The position numbers were made by a program, and so were the translations under genes. Shown in pieces: positions 8,501-13,582 of a stretch of 13,582 bases of DNA. Origin of the DNA: JBOHHR01 sp050740975 (GTDB lineage: Bacteria; Pseudomonadota; Gammaproteobacteria; JBOHHR01); contig JBOIEE010000292.1 of NCBI GenBank assembly GCA_050740975.1, forward strand, positions 1-13,582. The letters run 5' to 3'. Each line of letters starts with the position of its first letter. Positions within the stretch are counted from its first letter, which is position 1. Under the pieces are notes generated by a model. The model made no database searches, had not been told where the DNA came from, and saw only the letters and a list, made by a program, of their open reading frames with translations.

Positions 8501-8529
8501 TCCTTCGCAGGAGCCGCATGGGTCAGCAT
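5518..8529 (-). CDS. putA: Bifunctional proline dehydrogenase / delta-1-pyrroline-5-carboxylate dehydrogenase, short type A
   Basis: PutA oxidises proline to glutamate in two steps, passing electrons from FAD to quinone at the membrane and then reducing NAD+. The N-terminal half is the proline dehydrogenase barrel: SLKITSLYSQ, DMEHYDIKG, VRLVRGSYWDYE, ATHN, EFQMLHGM, and MAYFVRRLLEN with Tyr414 and the substrate-binding Arg pair 417-418. The C-terminal half is an aldehyde dehydrogenase: SPWNFPLAI, FTGSQAVG, Glu754 in AEMGGKNAV, catalytic Cys788 in GQKCSACSR, and EEIFGPVL. At 1003 residues it matches short PutAs such as that of Geobacter (about 1004) and lacks the ribbon-helix-helix repressor domain and C-terminal extension of E. 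coli PutA (1320). GGAGG (8539-8543) touches an ATG at 8538 but is nine bases from the in-frame ATG at 8529, so I prefer 8529; starting at 8538 adds three residues. It converges on the pteridine reductase gene with 55 bp between stops. Confidence 0.97.
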   Translation of the reverse strand: MLTHAAPAKDLETNVLERGRRLLSAMQRHAKEARIDDQWVDRFLQKIMEDERFRVQALRFVDVLPALKSDGELARHLEEYFAGHDLPLTGLIRFGIRYTRAEWATALLGGAVRKAIRNLARRFLGGADIGEVLATAKRLRERGIDASIDLLGEAIVSEAEADSYRDSYLRLLEEGPRRLADWAAAGKPPPQLNVSLKITSLYSQITPLDPDGSVEGVASRLRPILLAACAQGAAVCLDMEHYDIKGVTLECFRRLLMEPELRSWPDIGIAIQAYLKDTEAELKDLAEWAKTRGTPVTVRLVRGSYWDYETVIARQNGWDEPVWPTKWQTDACYERCARLLMDSHPHLCPAIATHNIRSIALAMELATERGWGAHQLEFQMLHGMAQSLENVIPEQGFRLRIYVPFGELLPGMAYFVRRLLENTSSQSFQRMSHTQHLSPSQLLATPHALGTAAEGIPAALKQEPTEDALRLQSFGNEPRHRFTARTERLAFHSAIATVRKLLGQSYAFPIGGESLDSDNPLISLNPARPEEIVGKVAQATSEHVERAVEAAASALEPWSALTMERRAHYLLDAAGQLRTRRDEFAAWEIFEAGKTWAEADADVTEAIDFLEYYARQAMCFVAAPGANAPGEININVFRPRGVGLILSPWNFPLAILTGMLSGAIVAGNTVILKPSSQTPVIAARFVALLQEIGLPDGVVQFVPGAGDVLGDHLVTHPGVHFIAFTGSQAVGTRIVRLAAEIQAHQHHVKHVIAEMGGKNAVIVDSDADLDDAVVGIAHSAFGYQGQKCSACSRAIVVGGQYERFLKRLIEATRSLKMGLPEEPGTFIGPVIAAAARDRIRKAIEAGQERAELVLHSERPDLEPGYFVPPAIFSEVQPDSPLAQEEIFGPVLAVMRAKDLDQALQIANQSVYALTGGLYSRSPANIAKARRRFQAGNLYVNRKITGALVGRQPFGGYKLSGLGSKAGGADYLRQFLLPVTLTENTLRRGFAPGDPLADIDLAGW

Positions 8530-8534
8530 AGCTT

Positions 8535-8675
8535 TCATCCTCCAAAAAAAAGACCTCGACTAATCGCATCGTTCCATAGCGATAGGGAGCCGGCAACCCT
8601 AATAAACGGGTAAGGTCGCCATGAAAATGCCCGCCCAGTCCGGCTACTGCGGCATTTATTAGGCATGATCATCAT
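8535..8675 (-). CDS. Possible 46-codon leader peptide overlapping the putA start
   Basis: An open frame runs from ATG at 8675 to TGA at 8537-8535. Its stop overlaps the upstream putA ATG (8538) as ATGA, a common arrangement for translational coupling. An AGGGGA sits about nine bases before the start. The peptide begins MMIMPNKCRSS and ends SRGLFFGG. It has two proline codons close together (CCT TAC CCG, about 8607-8617) inside the region of alternative RNA pairing, which would suit a leader peptide that senses proline. I recognise no family, no export signal and no repeat. It may be chance: frames of this size are common, and the same bases can be read as structured RNA. Confidence 0.2.
   Translation of the reverse strand: MMIMPNKCRSSRTGRAFSWRPYPFIRVAGSLSLWNDAISRGLFFGG
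8552..8663 (-). ncRNA. Candidate structured 5' leader of putA
   Basis: Read 5' to 3' on the minus strand: CCTAATAAA (8663-8655) pairs perfectly with TTTATTAGG (8606-8598). Between them is a hairpin CAGT/ACTG (8649-8646 with 8639-8636) whose six-base loop AGCCGG (8645-8640) is exactly complementary to CCGGCT (8593-8588), just after the long stem, so a pseudoknot is possible. The TTTATTAGG strand also lies in a competing hairpin ACCC/GGGT (8611-8608 with 8599-8596). Further on, CTATCGC pairs with GCGATTAG with one bulge (8585-8579 with 8567-8560), and GACCT/AGGTC (8617-8613 with 8556-8552) closes a three-way junction just before eight T and the GGAGG site. It matches no riboswitch class I know. 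The pairing was found by eye and no folding energy was computed. Confidence 0.3.
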
Positions 8676-8717
8676 GGTGCACGTTCCCCTACCCACCGTC
8701 CGTGTCGCAAAACAAAA

Positions 8718-8740
8718 TTACCCACAAAGTCTGTGGATAA
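8718..8740. repeat. DnaA-box-like inverted repeat
   Basis: TTACCCACA (8718-8726) and TGTGGATAA (8732-8740) form an inverted repeat with a five-base spacer and one mismatch. The second arm read on the minus strand is TTATCCACA, the exact consensus DnaA box; the first arm differs from it at one base. With only two boxes and no origin genes in view it is more likely an operator or a chance site than a replication origin. Confidence 0.4.
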
Positions 8741-8963
8741 CCTTGTGCAAACCCTGCGACGAAAGGTCACCACGCCCGCTAGAGACGCGGCTTTGCTCTG
8801 AATCGGTGAGCAATTAACCATCCTATAAGAAACGGTTGTCTCAGCCAGCCAAGATCCTAAGCTGCCCGAGGCTTGCCCAAAAAAGGTGCAGATCCCGCCC
8901 CCATTCAAGATACACAAACCGCTTGTCATCCGCGGCCTCTTCTGAGGGGTGTGCCTTTTTGGT

Positions 8964-9809
8964 TCACCCCGCTCGTTCTCGTAGTTTGGCGATAACCGCT
9001 TGCGTGTCCGGCCTTACCCCGCGCCACAAGTAAAATGCCGCCGCCGCCTGCTCGACCAGCATTCCGAGACCGTCGACCGCTTGTTGGGCACCCTGTTTAC
9101 GCGCCCAACGTACAAACGGCGTGTCTTCATCCCCGTACATCATGTCATAGCAGCAGGCTCCGGGAGCAAGCAGATCGGGGGCCAGTGGGGGCAGACCCCC
9201 CTGAAGGCTGGCGGATGTGGCGTTAATGATGACGTCAAACCGATTTCCAGCGAAGCGCTCATACCCTAGAGGCCGGATCTTACCGAGGTCGCCGAAAAGT
9301 CGCGCCAATTCCTCCGCTTTAGCTACGGTCCGATTTACCAACCAAACCCCTGCGGGATCTTCGCCTAACAAGGGCGCCATTACCCCGCGGGCCGCACCGC
9401 CCGCCCCCAGCAGCAGAATACGCTGTCCGCTTAAGGAGCGTTGATGATTCACCACGATATCGTGAACCAGTCCGATCCCGTCTGTGTTCTCGGCGTGGAT
9501 CTGGTCTTTAGAGTCGAACCATAAGGTGTTTGCCGCACCCGCTCGCTGCGCTGTCGCGCTGACTTCGCCAGCCAAGCGGTAGGCCTCTTGCTTGAAGGGC
9601 AGGGTGACATTGAGCCCCTTACCGCCACGCGCCCGAAACTGCCACAGCGCTTCCTCGAATCCTCCCGTGGCCACGCAGATGGCGCAGTAGTCTATGGCTT
9701 GGTCCGTTTGTTGCGCAAAAGCTTGGTGGATCTGGGGTGACTTGGTGTGGGAAACAGGGTTACCCATAACCGCATACAAGTCGCGTGTTTGCGTTTCCAA
9801 TGCCGGCAT
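8964..9809 (-). CDS. aroE: Shikimate dehydrogenase (NADP+)
   Basis: AroE reduces 3-dehydroshikimate to shikimate with NADPH, the fourth step of the cytoplasmic shikimate pathway to chorismate. The 281-residue protein is full length. The substrate domain has VMGNPVSHTKSPQIH (Ser20 and Ser24 contact the carboxylate), GLNVTLPFK with catalytic Lys73, and ENTDGIG with catalytic Asp110. The nucleotide domain has GAGGAARGV at 135-143 and NRT at 159-161, whose Arg binds the NADP phosphate. INATSASLQGG and DGLGMLVEQAA near the C-terminus are also typical. The ATG at 9809 has GAGG two bases upstream, which is very close; no better start keeps the N-terminus. A 12-bp perfect palindrome (9823-9834) lies 13 bases upstream. 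The gene stands 136 bp from the glycosyltransferase gene upstream and 0.43 kb from putA downstream, so it may be its own unit. Confidence 0.97.
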   Translation of the reverse strand: MPALETQTRDLYAVMGNPVSHTKSPQIHQAFAQQTDQAIDYCAICVATGGFEEALWQFRARGGKGLNVTLPFKQEAYRLAGEVSATAQRAGAANTLWFDSKDQIHAENTDGIGLVHDIVVNHQRSLSGQRILLLGAGGAARGVMAPLLGEDPAGVWLVNRTVAKAEELARLFGDLGKIRPLGYERFAGNRFDVIINATSASLQGGLPPLAPDLLAPGACCYDMMYGDEDTPFVRWARKQGAQQAVDGLGMLVEQAAAAFYLWRGVRPDTQAVIAKLRERAG

Positions 9810-9822
9810 CGCCTCGTAGTAT

Positions 9823-9834
9823 GTCTATATAGAC
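9823..9834. promoter_or_regulatory. Perfect 12-bp palindrome before aroE
   Basis: GTCTATATAGAC is a perfect palindrome whose near edge is 13 bases from the aroE ATG. Its TATATA core could serve as a -10 element on the minus strand, or the palindrome could be an operator. No good -35 hexamer was found at 16-18 bases. Confidence 0.3.
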
Positions 9835-9945
9835 CATCCGGCCGGTGGGTGTTTCATTCGGAAAAGGCGGGGTCTGTGGTTCTGTAAGCCTTCCTGCCGC
9901 CGGTGAATCTGGGGTGCGCCGAGTATGGGCGTAGCTTTTTTCGGT

Positions 9946-10947
9946 TTAGCTTACCACTGCGAGACAGGCGAGAAAGCGCTCTGCACACGCCTTCCAAGAG
10001 TGGTTCTGGGCGAAGGCGACGCAATCATCGGTATTTACGTGCAATGCCTGGGTCACGGCTTTTTTTAGGTCTTGATCCAACGATCCGGTGACGCCCGGTC
10101 GAATCAGATCGATCGGTCCGGTCACGGGATAAGCCGCCACAGGTACCCCGCATGCCATGGCTTCCAGCATAACCAAGCCGTAGGTATCGGTGCGGCTGGC
10201 GAACACCAAAACGTCCGCGCACGCGAGATGGCGCGCTAGATCGCGGCCCAGCTTCTGCCCCAAGAATCGCACCTGCGGAAAGCGTTGACTGAGCTTCTCG
10301 CGATCCGGACCGTCGCCGATGACAATTTTGCTGCCACTGAGATCGAGGCGCAAGAAATCCTCGATGTTTTTTTCCACCGCGACCCGGCCTATGTACATCG
10401 CGATCGGTCTCCGTGCATCGAGAAGCCCGTTTTTGTCTGTCGGTCGAAAAGTCTCCACATCCACCCCCCGTCCCCAGATCTCCAGGTGGCTAAACTCCCA
10501 CCCGCGGAGCCGCTCCAACTGAGATGGTGTGGCCACCAAAGTCCGCGTTGCTTGCGCATGGAAGCGGCGAAGGTAGGCGTAAGACCACGCGATGGGCACG
10601 GGCGCCCGGAGGCGGATGTACTCCGGAAACTGGGTGTGAAAAGAGGTGGTAAAGGAGATCTTATGGGCTAAGCAAAAGGCCCGTGCCGCATGTCCCAAGG
10701 GACCTTCTGTTGCGATGTGAATGGCTTGGCCGCGAAATTCAGCCAGCCGTCGCCACACACCCCGCTTAGGAAAAACGGCCAGCCGGATGGAAGGGTAGGT
10801 GGGACAAGGGATGGTGTTGAACGCCTCCGGCGTCAGCAGGCAGATTTCGTGCCCCAGGCTCGCAAGTTGCCGGGTAAGATTTCGATAGGTTGTGACTACC
10901 CCATTGACCTGGGGATCCCAGGCGTCGGTCACGATCGCTATACGCAT
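9946..10947 (-). CDS. GT4-family glycosyltransferase (MgtA/PimB-like)
   Basis: This 333-residue GT-B fold enzyme should transfer a sugar, perhaps mannose from GDP-mannose, to a lipid or carbohydrate acceptor at the inner face of the cytoplasmic membrane. The N-terminus MRIAIVTDAWDPQVNGVVTT with its Gly-rich acceptor loop and TPEAFNTIPCPTYP are typical of this proteobacterial subfamily. The donor domain has YIGRVAVEKN (Arg188, Lys193), GDGPDREKL, and SRTDTYGLVMLEAMACGVPV. In that last motif the usual E-x7-E of GT4 reads Asp254-x7-Glu262, as in the MgtA-type group, followed by VTGPIDLI. ATG at 10947 fits the conserved N-terminus; a TTG at 10971 in the same frame overlaps the stop of the gene upstream as TTGA and would add eight residues. 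Tight spacing to the LpxH-like gene suggests a shared envelope-lipid job. The exact donor and acceptor cannot be read from sequence. Confidence 0.92.
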   Translation of the reverse strand: MRIAIVTDAWDPQVNGVVTTYRNLTRQLASLGHEICLLTPEAFNTIPCPTYPSIRLAVFPKRGVWRRLAEFRGQAIHIATEGPLGHAARAFCLAHKISFTTSFHTQFPEYIRLRAPVPIAWSYAYLRRFHAQATRTLVATPSQLERLRGWEFSHLEIWGRGVDVETFRPTDKNGLLDARRPIAMYIGRVAVEKNIEDFLRLDLSGSKIVIGDGPDREKLSQRFPQVRFLGQKLGRDLARHLACADVLVFASRTDTYGLVMLEAMACGVPVAAYPVTGPIDLIRPGVTGSLDQDLKKAVTQALHVNTDDCVAFAQNHSWKACAERFLACLAVVS

Positions 10948-10967
10948 GGCTGAAAAGGGGTAAGCGG

Positions 10968-11759
10968 TCAAGCCGCCGCTTTGAGCTCCAAGCCAGCGCG
11001 GCGTATGTCCGACCAGCAGAGTAACTGTAGGTTGCCGTGCCCATCCTCCACCAGCGCGGTGCAGCTTTCGACCCAGTCCCCGCAGTTGCAGTAAAGGATC
11101 TCTCCGATGCGGGTGATCTCCGCCCGATGGATATGCCCGCAGATAACGCCATTGACACCGCGTTTAGAAGCCTCATAGGCCACCGCCTGTTCAAAATTGC
11201 TGATGTATTGGACGGCATTCTTTACCTTGTGCTTGAGAAACGCGGCCAGCGACCAGTACGGAAAACCAAACTGGCGGCGGATGAAATTCACCCTGTGATT
11301 GACGCGCAGCAAGAGGCCATAAAGGCGACCGCCGACGAGGGCCAAGGCTTTGGAGCATTTAACCACACTGTCGAACTCGTCCCCATGAACGATCAAAAAG
11401 CGCTGTCCGTTCGCCATGGTGTGGACCGCATCCATTTGGATACGGATGTTCCCGAAGGTGCTCCCGGCGTAATCCCTGAGCAGCTCATCGTGGTTACCGG
11501 GAACGTAAATCACTTTAGTGCCGTGCTTGGCCTTGCCAAGTATGGTGCGGATCACGTCGTTGTGCGCCTGGGGCCAATAAGGGCGCTTCTTCATCTGCCA
11601 GATATCGATGATGTCGCCGACCAGGTAGAGGTATTCGCATTCGACGCTGCGCAGAAAGTGCAGGAGAAAGTCCGCACTGCACCCCCGAAAACCGAGGTGA
11701 ATATCGGAGATCCAAACCGCACGGCAGCGTCGCGGAAGGAACGGGTTGCGGCTACGCAT
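10968..11759 (-). CDS. LpxH-like calcineurin-type metallophosphoesterase
   Basis: The 263-residue protein belongs to the YbbF/LpxH phosphoesterase group. LpxH cleaves UDP-2,3-diacylglucosamine to lipid X in lipid A synthesis at the membrane surface. The di-metal ligands are all visible: Asp19 and His21 (SDIHLG), Asp49 (GDIID), Asn89 (GNHDE), His125 (HGDEFD), and His209 and His211 (GHIHRA). These match the LpxH set Asp8, His10, Asp41, Asn79, His114, His195 and His197. NCGDWVESCTALVE near 226-238 is typical of the longer LpxH2-like branch, whose substrate is less certain; at least one such paralogue was reported inactive on the LpxH substrate, so the gene symbol is left blank. ATG at 11759 has AGGAG five bases upstream; GTG at 11765 is also in frame. 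It is directly followed by the GT4 gene. Confidence 0.92.
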   Translation of the reverse strand: MRSRNPFLPRRCRAVWISDIHLGFRGCSADFLLHFLRSVECEYLYLVGDIIDIWQMKKRPYWPQAHNDVIRTILGKAKHGTKVIYVPGNHDELLRDYAGSTFGNIRIQMDAVHTMANGQRFLIVHGDEFDSVVKCSKALALVGGRLYGLLLRVNHRVNFIRRQFGFPYWSLAAFLKHKVKNAVQYISNFEQAVAYEASKRGVNGVICGHIHRAEITRIGEILYCNCGDWVESCTALVEDGHGNLQLLCWSDIRRAGLELKAAA

Positions 11760-11790
11760 GAGCACTCCTGCAGGTGATCATGCTATTAAC

Positions 11791-11819
11791 TTAGCGTGCG
11801 TTTATTACCCGCACGTTAA
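11791..11819. repeat. Inverted repeat upstream of the LpxH-like gene
   Basis: TTAGCGTGCG (11791-11800) and CGCACGTTAA (11810-11819) are inverted around a nine-base spacer, with one G-T mismatch in ten pairs. TTAAC occurs three times here (11786, 11816, 11838). It lies in the 257-bp gap after mtaB, about 30 bases before the LpxH-like start, so it could be an operator or a transcript hairpin. No T-run follows. Confidence 0.4.
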
Positions 11820-12016
11820 CAAACTGTTACTGGTGGATTAACAACTCAAAAGGCATCGGCACGATCTTAAGCGGCGCCAGACCTGGCATCAGCCGTTTAC
11901 CGAGTACCCGGGGTCAAGTCAGGTGATGAGCCCGATGAAGAATCCAGCTGTAAAGCGCCTCACGACAAACATGGCGCGCAGAAAATTGAGTTTGGCGGAG
12001 GATCTCAGAGCGCAAG

Positions 12017-13312
12017 CTAACGAAGCTCAGCGAGCTCGGCGATCAATTTTTCTCCATCCTGCCCTATGGCTTTAAGCCTGGCCTTTTGGATCGTGTTCTG
12101 CAGTACAAGTCCGGCGGGCGGTTTTGTCTCGACCCGCAGGAAATTGGGGGTATAACCGAGATAGCGGATCTCTCCCTGCGTGTCCGCGGGTCGCACTGCT
12201 TCCCACAGCACCGCAAATTCCCGCCCCAGGTAGGCCGATAGCACGCCGGTTTTCATGCGCCTGGCCAAAGCGTGTAATTCTATGGCGCGTTGCCTTTTGA
12301 TAGCGTCGGGCACCTGCTCGGTGAAACGCGATGCCTGGGTGTATGGGCGTGGGGAGTAGGGAAAGATGTGCAGGTGCAGAAAACCGACCCCCTCGATAAA
12401 CTGCAAGCCCTCTTGCCATTCTCGGTCCGTCTCTCCTGGAAACCCCACGATGATATCCGTGCTCACCTGGAAATCAGCGATCTCGCTGCGCGCGCGCTCG
12501 ACCAAGGTTTCAAAGTGCCGGGTGCGGCAGCGCCTGGCCATGCGCCTGAGCACACGGTCGCTTCCGCTCTGTAAGGGCAGGTGCAGATGGGGCATCAGGC
12601 GCGCTTCGGCAAATAACCTAAAAAACTTCGGGGGCAGGTCCCAAGGCTCCAAGGAGCCGAAACGCAACCGGGGGCAATCGGTGTCGTTTAAAACAGCGCG
12701 TATCAGCTCGGCTAGATCGCTACCAAGGTCACGGCCATAAGCACCAAGATGCACGCCCGTGAGCACCACCTCCTTCACGCCTTGAGCGGTCAAGGCGTTG
12801 ATCTGCGCCACCACATCGCCAATCTGCCGGCTGCGTTCCTCTCCCCTGGCGATCGTTACCACGCAAAAGGTGCAGCGGTGGCGGCAACCGTCTTGCACTT
12901 TTACGAAGGCGCGATTACGCCGGCGCGGAAGCATTGCTATTTCGCCTGGCTCGCTCGCAAACTCGGGCCTGGCCGGTACGCCCAACGTGTCCGTGGCGAT
13001 TGCGACCAGGCGATCCTTGTCGCGATTGCTCACGACGACGTCTACGCCCTCTAGAGCCTGGGTGGGGTTGAGGCTCACAAAACAGCCGCTCACGACGAGC
13101 TTGGCGTGCGGATTCTGGCGTTGCACGCGGCGGATCAACTGGCGCGACTTGCGCGCCGCTTCCTCCGTCACCGCGCAGGTATTGATCACCACCAGATCGG
13201 CACTATCAGCCTGAGCCGTAAGCGCATGACCCTGGCGCTGAAAAGCGCTGGCCCAAGACTCGACCTCGGCTTCGTTTAGGCGGCAGCCTAAGGTGGTTAG
13301 ATAAACCTGCAT
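12017..13312 (-). CDS. mtaB: tRNA (N6-threonylcarbamoyladenosine37-C2)-methylthiotransferase MtaB
   Basis: MtaB is a radical-SAM methylthiotransferase that turns t6A37 into ms2t6A in ANN-decoding tRNAs, in the cytoplasm, using two 4Fe-4S clusters. The N-terminal domain starts MQVYLTTLGCRLNEAE and holds the auxiliary cluster ligands Cys10, Cys46 (NTCAVT) and Cys77 (SGCF). The radical-SAM motif is CRHRCTFC with Cys143, Cys147 and Cys150. LPLQSGSDRVLRRMARR, STDIIVGFPGET and FPYSPRPYT follow, and a C-terminal TRAM domain of about 60 residues ends the 431-residue protein. GCRLNEAE and the YSPRPYT segment favour MtaB over MiaB (GCQMNxxD) and RimO. ATG at 13312 fits the family start; a TTG at 13366 in the same frame would add 18 low-complexity residues and instead reads as a TTGACA promoter hexamer. 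The gene is separated from the LpxH-like gene by 257 bp. Confidence 0.95.
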   Translation of the reverse strand: MQVYLTTLGCRLNEAEVESWASAFQRQGHALTAQADSADLVVINTCAVTEEAARKSRQLIRRVQRQNPHAKLVVSGCFVSLNPTQALEGVDVVVSNRDKDRLVAIATDTLGVPARPEFASEPGEIAMLPRRRNRAFVKVQDGCRHRCTFCVVTIARGEERSRQIGDVVAQINALTAQGVKEVVLTGVHLGAYGRDLGSDLAELIRAVLNDTDCPRLRFGSLEPWDLPPKFFRLFAEARLMPHLHLPLQSGSDRVLRRMARRCRTRHFETLVERARSEIADFQVSTDIIVGFPGETDREWQEGLQFIEGVGFLHLHIFPYSPRPYTQASRFTEQVPDAIKRQRAIELHALARRMKTGVLSAYLGREFAVLWEAVRPADTQGEIRYLGYTPNFLRVETKPPAGLVLQNTIQKARLKAIGQDGEKLIAELAELR

Positions 13313-13336
13313 GGATCCGCCTGCTCCGCCAGGGTG

Positions 13337-13366
13337 GTTAGCGTTCGTCTTGCCATCGGGTGTCAA
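13337..13366 (-). promoter_or_regulatory. Candidate sigma70 promoter of mtaB
   Basis: On the minus strand a perfect TTGACA (13366-13361) is followed after 18 bases by GCTAAC (13342-13337), which matches only the TAA core of a -10 box. The leader would be about 20 bases. The -35 is strong but the -10 is poor. Confidence 0.25.
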
Positions 13367-13456
13367 TTATCAATCTGCGTTCGCGCTTAACACTTAGCCG
13401 ATAAAACGATACATGCTAACATCCATGCTCGTAGCTGCGTCACCCATCTTTCTTTA

Positions 13457-13483
13457 GGGCACTTCGATTAATTCGAAGTGCCC
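13457..13483. repeat. Hairpin 1 of the right-end cluster
   Basis: GGGCACTTCGA (13457-13467) and TCGAAGTGCCC (13473-13483) are perfectly complementary over 11 bp with a five-base loop TTAAT. No T-run follows on either strand, so it is not a standard terminator. Confidence 0.85.
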
Positions 13484-13504
13484 GCCCTTACAGGGACGTG
13501 AGGA

Positions 13505-13537
13505 CATTGGTCAGTCACCTTAAGTGATTGACCAATG
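13505..13537. repeat. Hairpin 2 of the right-end cluster
   Basis: Bases 13505-13518 pair with 13524-13537 over 14 positions, one of them a G-T pair, around a five-base loop. The arms begin with CATTGGTCA and end with TGACCAATG. Confidence 0.85.
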
Positions 13538-13539
13538 GA

Positions 13540-13569
13540 GCAAAGCAAAAACCACGCTTTTTGCTTTGC
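13540..13569. repeat. Hairpin 3 of the right-end cluster
   Basis: GCAAAGCAAAAA (13540-13551) and TTTTTGCTTTGC (13558-13569) are perfectly complementary over 12 bp around the six-base loop CCACGC. It begins two bases after hairpin 2. Confidence 0.85.
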
Positions 13570-13582
13570 GATTCGATAAATT

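Larger units (their letters stand above)
8530..8963. other. putA-aroE spacer, 0.43 kb, without a firmly supported gene
   Basis: This gap is far longer than the others in the minus-strand run. In putA direction it holds a GC-poor DnaA-box-like inverted repeat (8718-8740), a group of complementary segments (8552-8663), a run of eight T (8544-8551 read on the minus strand) and the putA ribosome site. Two short minus-strand frames span most of it, one of 85 codons (8672-8929) and one of 46 codons (8535-8675). I could not find a convincing sigma70 promoter. A short GGGGTG/CACCCC hairpin (8946-8951 with 8965-8970) straddles the aroE stop but lacks a T-run. Confidence 0.6.

Noticed and set aside
8718..8740. 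Chromosomal replication origin
   Set aside because: Only two boxes, and no dnaA, dnaN, gidA/mnmG or AT-rich unwinding region beside them.
8672..8929. 85-codon minus-strand frame between aroE and putA with GAGG six bases before its ATG
   Set aside because: No recognisable family or domain, and its codons do not look like the neighbouring genes. Kept only as context for the ATGA overlap noted in the findings.
11037..11777. 246-codon plus-strand frame antisense to the LpxH-like gene
   Set aside because: The opposite strand encodes all the metal-binding motifs of a known family; the long antisense frame is a by-product of GC-rich codon use.
11926..12075. 49-codon plus-strand frame (begins MSPMKNPAVKRL) after mtaB
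   Set aside because: It runs 59 bases antisense into the mtaB 3' end, has a poor ribosome site and no known relatives that I recognise.

Overview
The window looks like chromosomal DNA of a moderately GC-rich (by eye) gammaproteobacterium. This rests on the UvrA whose two Walker lysines fall at the same residue numbers as in E. coli (37 and 646), a YcbK-like lipo/murein peptidase-fold protein, a proteobacterial GT4/LpxH-like gene pair, MtaB and a short fused PutA. I cannot name the genus. No transposase, phage gene, tRNA, rRNA or CRISPR array was seen, so most of the window is ordinary housekeeping DNA.

Layout. Positions 1-3319 (minus strand) hold uvrA, cut at its C-terminus by the window edge, preceded by folE. 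A 0.2 kb divergent spacer separates folE from a plus-strand trio at 3529-5462: a stand-alone cyclic-nucleotide-binding protein, a YcbK-like (DUF882/M15) exported protein that starts at TTG behind a perfect Shine-Dalgarno sequence, and a PTR1/FolM-like pteridine reductase. This trio converges on a long minus-strand run: bifunctional proline catabolism enzyme putA (5518-8529), aroE (8964-9809), a GT4 glycosyltransferase (9946-10947), an LpxH-like metallophosphoesterase (10968-11759) and the tRNA methylthiotransferase mtaB (12017-13312).

Functional links. FolE and the pteridine reductase both act on pterins, and aroE feeds chorismate and so p-aminobenzoate, so folate/pterin supply is a loose theme. 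The glycosyltransferase and LpxH-like gene overlap or nearly overlap and probably act together on an envelope glycolipid. PutA lacks the N-terminal DNA-binding domain of the E. coli type, so it cannot repress itself and must be controlled another way.

The parts that ordinary genes do not explain are two. The 0.43 kb putA-aroE gap carries an ordered set of complementary segments that could form a structured, switchable leader RNA, a 46-codon reading frame whose stop overlaps an ATG of putA in ATGA, and a DnaA-box-like inverted repeat. The right-hand end of the window (13457-13582) carries three back-to-back hairpins with 11, 14 and 12 bp stems and a partial fourth repeat at the very edge.
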